Assembly (NCBI RefSeq): GCF_014649715.1
Contig: NZ_BMTO01000014.1
Span: 73,340 to 122,083 of the forward strand
From: Streptomyces lateritius
GTDB taxonomy: Bacteria; Actinomycetota; Actinomycetes; Streptomycetales; Streptomycetaceae
Direction: 5' to 3'
Length of the DNA stretch: 48,744 nucleotides
A program made the translations under genes and the position numbers. Below are positions 48,713-48,744 of this stretch, piece by piece. The notes beneath the pieces are model-generated. The model was not told the DNA's origin. It was given only the letters and a program-made list of their open reading frames with translations, and did no database searches. Position 1 is the stretch's first letter; each line of letters starts with the position of its first letter.

Positions 48713-48744
48713 CTCCGAGAGCCCTCCACTCCGCCAACTCGGCG

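Noticed and set aside
1..48744. CRISPR arrays, tRNA or rRNA genes
   Set aside because: No regularly spaced repeats and no cloverleaf or ribosomal RNA sequence was recognised on either strand.

Overview
High-GC DNA whose codon use, GTG starts, GGAGG-type ribosome binding sites and gene content (BlaI/M56 pair, ECF41-type sigma factor, DUF3618/DUF4235/holin-like cassette, deazaflavin-dependent nitroreductase, decayed IS5-like elements) point to a Streptomyces or close relative. The mix of a tight biosynthetic operon, metal and drug efflux genes, housekeeping membrane genes and many gene remnants looks like accessory chromosome, perhaps towards an arm.

Region 1 (423-15445) is the most interesting. 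Thirteen leftward genes, mostly overlapping or a few bases apart, run from 13939 to 423: a LuxE/F390-type acyl-activating enzyme, an IscU-like scaffold, a cysteine desulfurase, a tandem pair of U32 proteins resembling UbiU and UbiV, an acyl-CoA dehydrogenase, an acyl carrier protein, a fatty-acyl-AMP ligase, a flavin reductase, a phosphopantetheinyl transferase, a second AMP ligase, an alpha-oxoamine synthase and a second acyl-CoA-dehydrogenase-fold enzyme. Together they look like a dedicated pathway that loads an acyl acid on a carrier protein, oxidises it with flavin and Fe-S enzymes, and joins it to an amino acid by decarboxylative condensation. I do not recognise the product. A divergent blaI/M56-peptidase pair shares an operator region and even an overlapping -35 element with the operon, suggesting signal-dependent derepression.

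Region 2 (15506-21617) holds a SRPBCC protein, a DHA2-type efflux pump, a CmtR-like metal sensor with a cation-diffusion transporter, and a ZIP-family transporter. Region 3 (22241-24690) is an IS5-like element with intact-looking 23-bp ends and CTAG flanks that encloses an unrelated passenger ORF, next to a Ddn-type nitroreductase and a second transposase remnant. Region 4 (24757-29888) has a MarR regulator divergent from a nitroreductase and an MFS exporter, then an NDH-2-like oxidoreductase with an ECF41-type sigma factor. Region 5 (29889-38700) is poor in intact genes and contains Ku, MarR, HxlR, MerR and transposase remnants among a stand-alone GyrB-like ATPase, a lipoprotein, a polytopic membrane protein, a DUF3662 protein and an RsbW-like ATPase. 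Region 6 (39021-43930) is an envelope/stress cluster: YihY, PAP2 phosphatase, holin-like, DUF3618, DUF4235, MscL and a GlsB/YeaQ protein. Region 7 (44430-48712) contains a frameshifted F420-NADP oxidoreductase-like gene and then the intact proton-translocating transhydrogenase pair pntA-pntB, closed by a 22-bp terminator hairpin.

All family assignments come from reading translated motifs; no database search was run.
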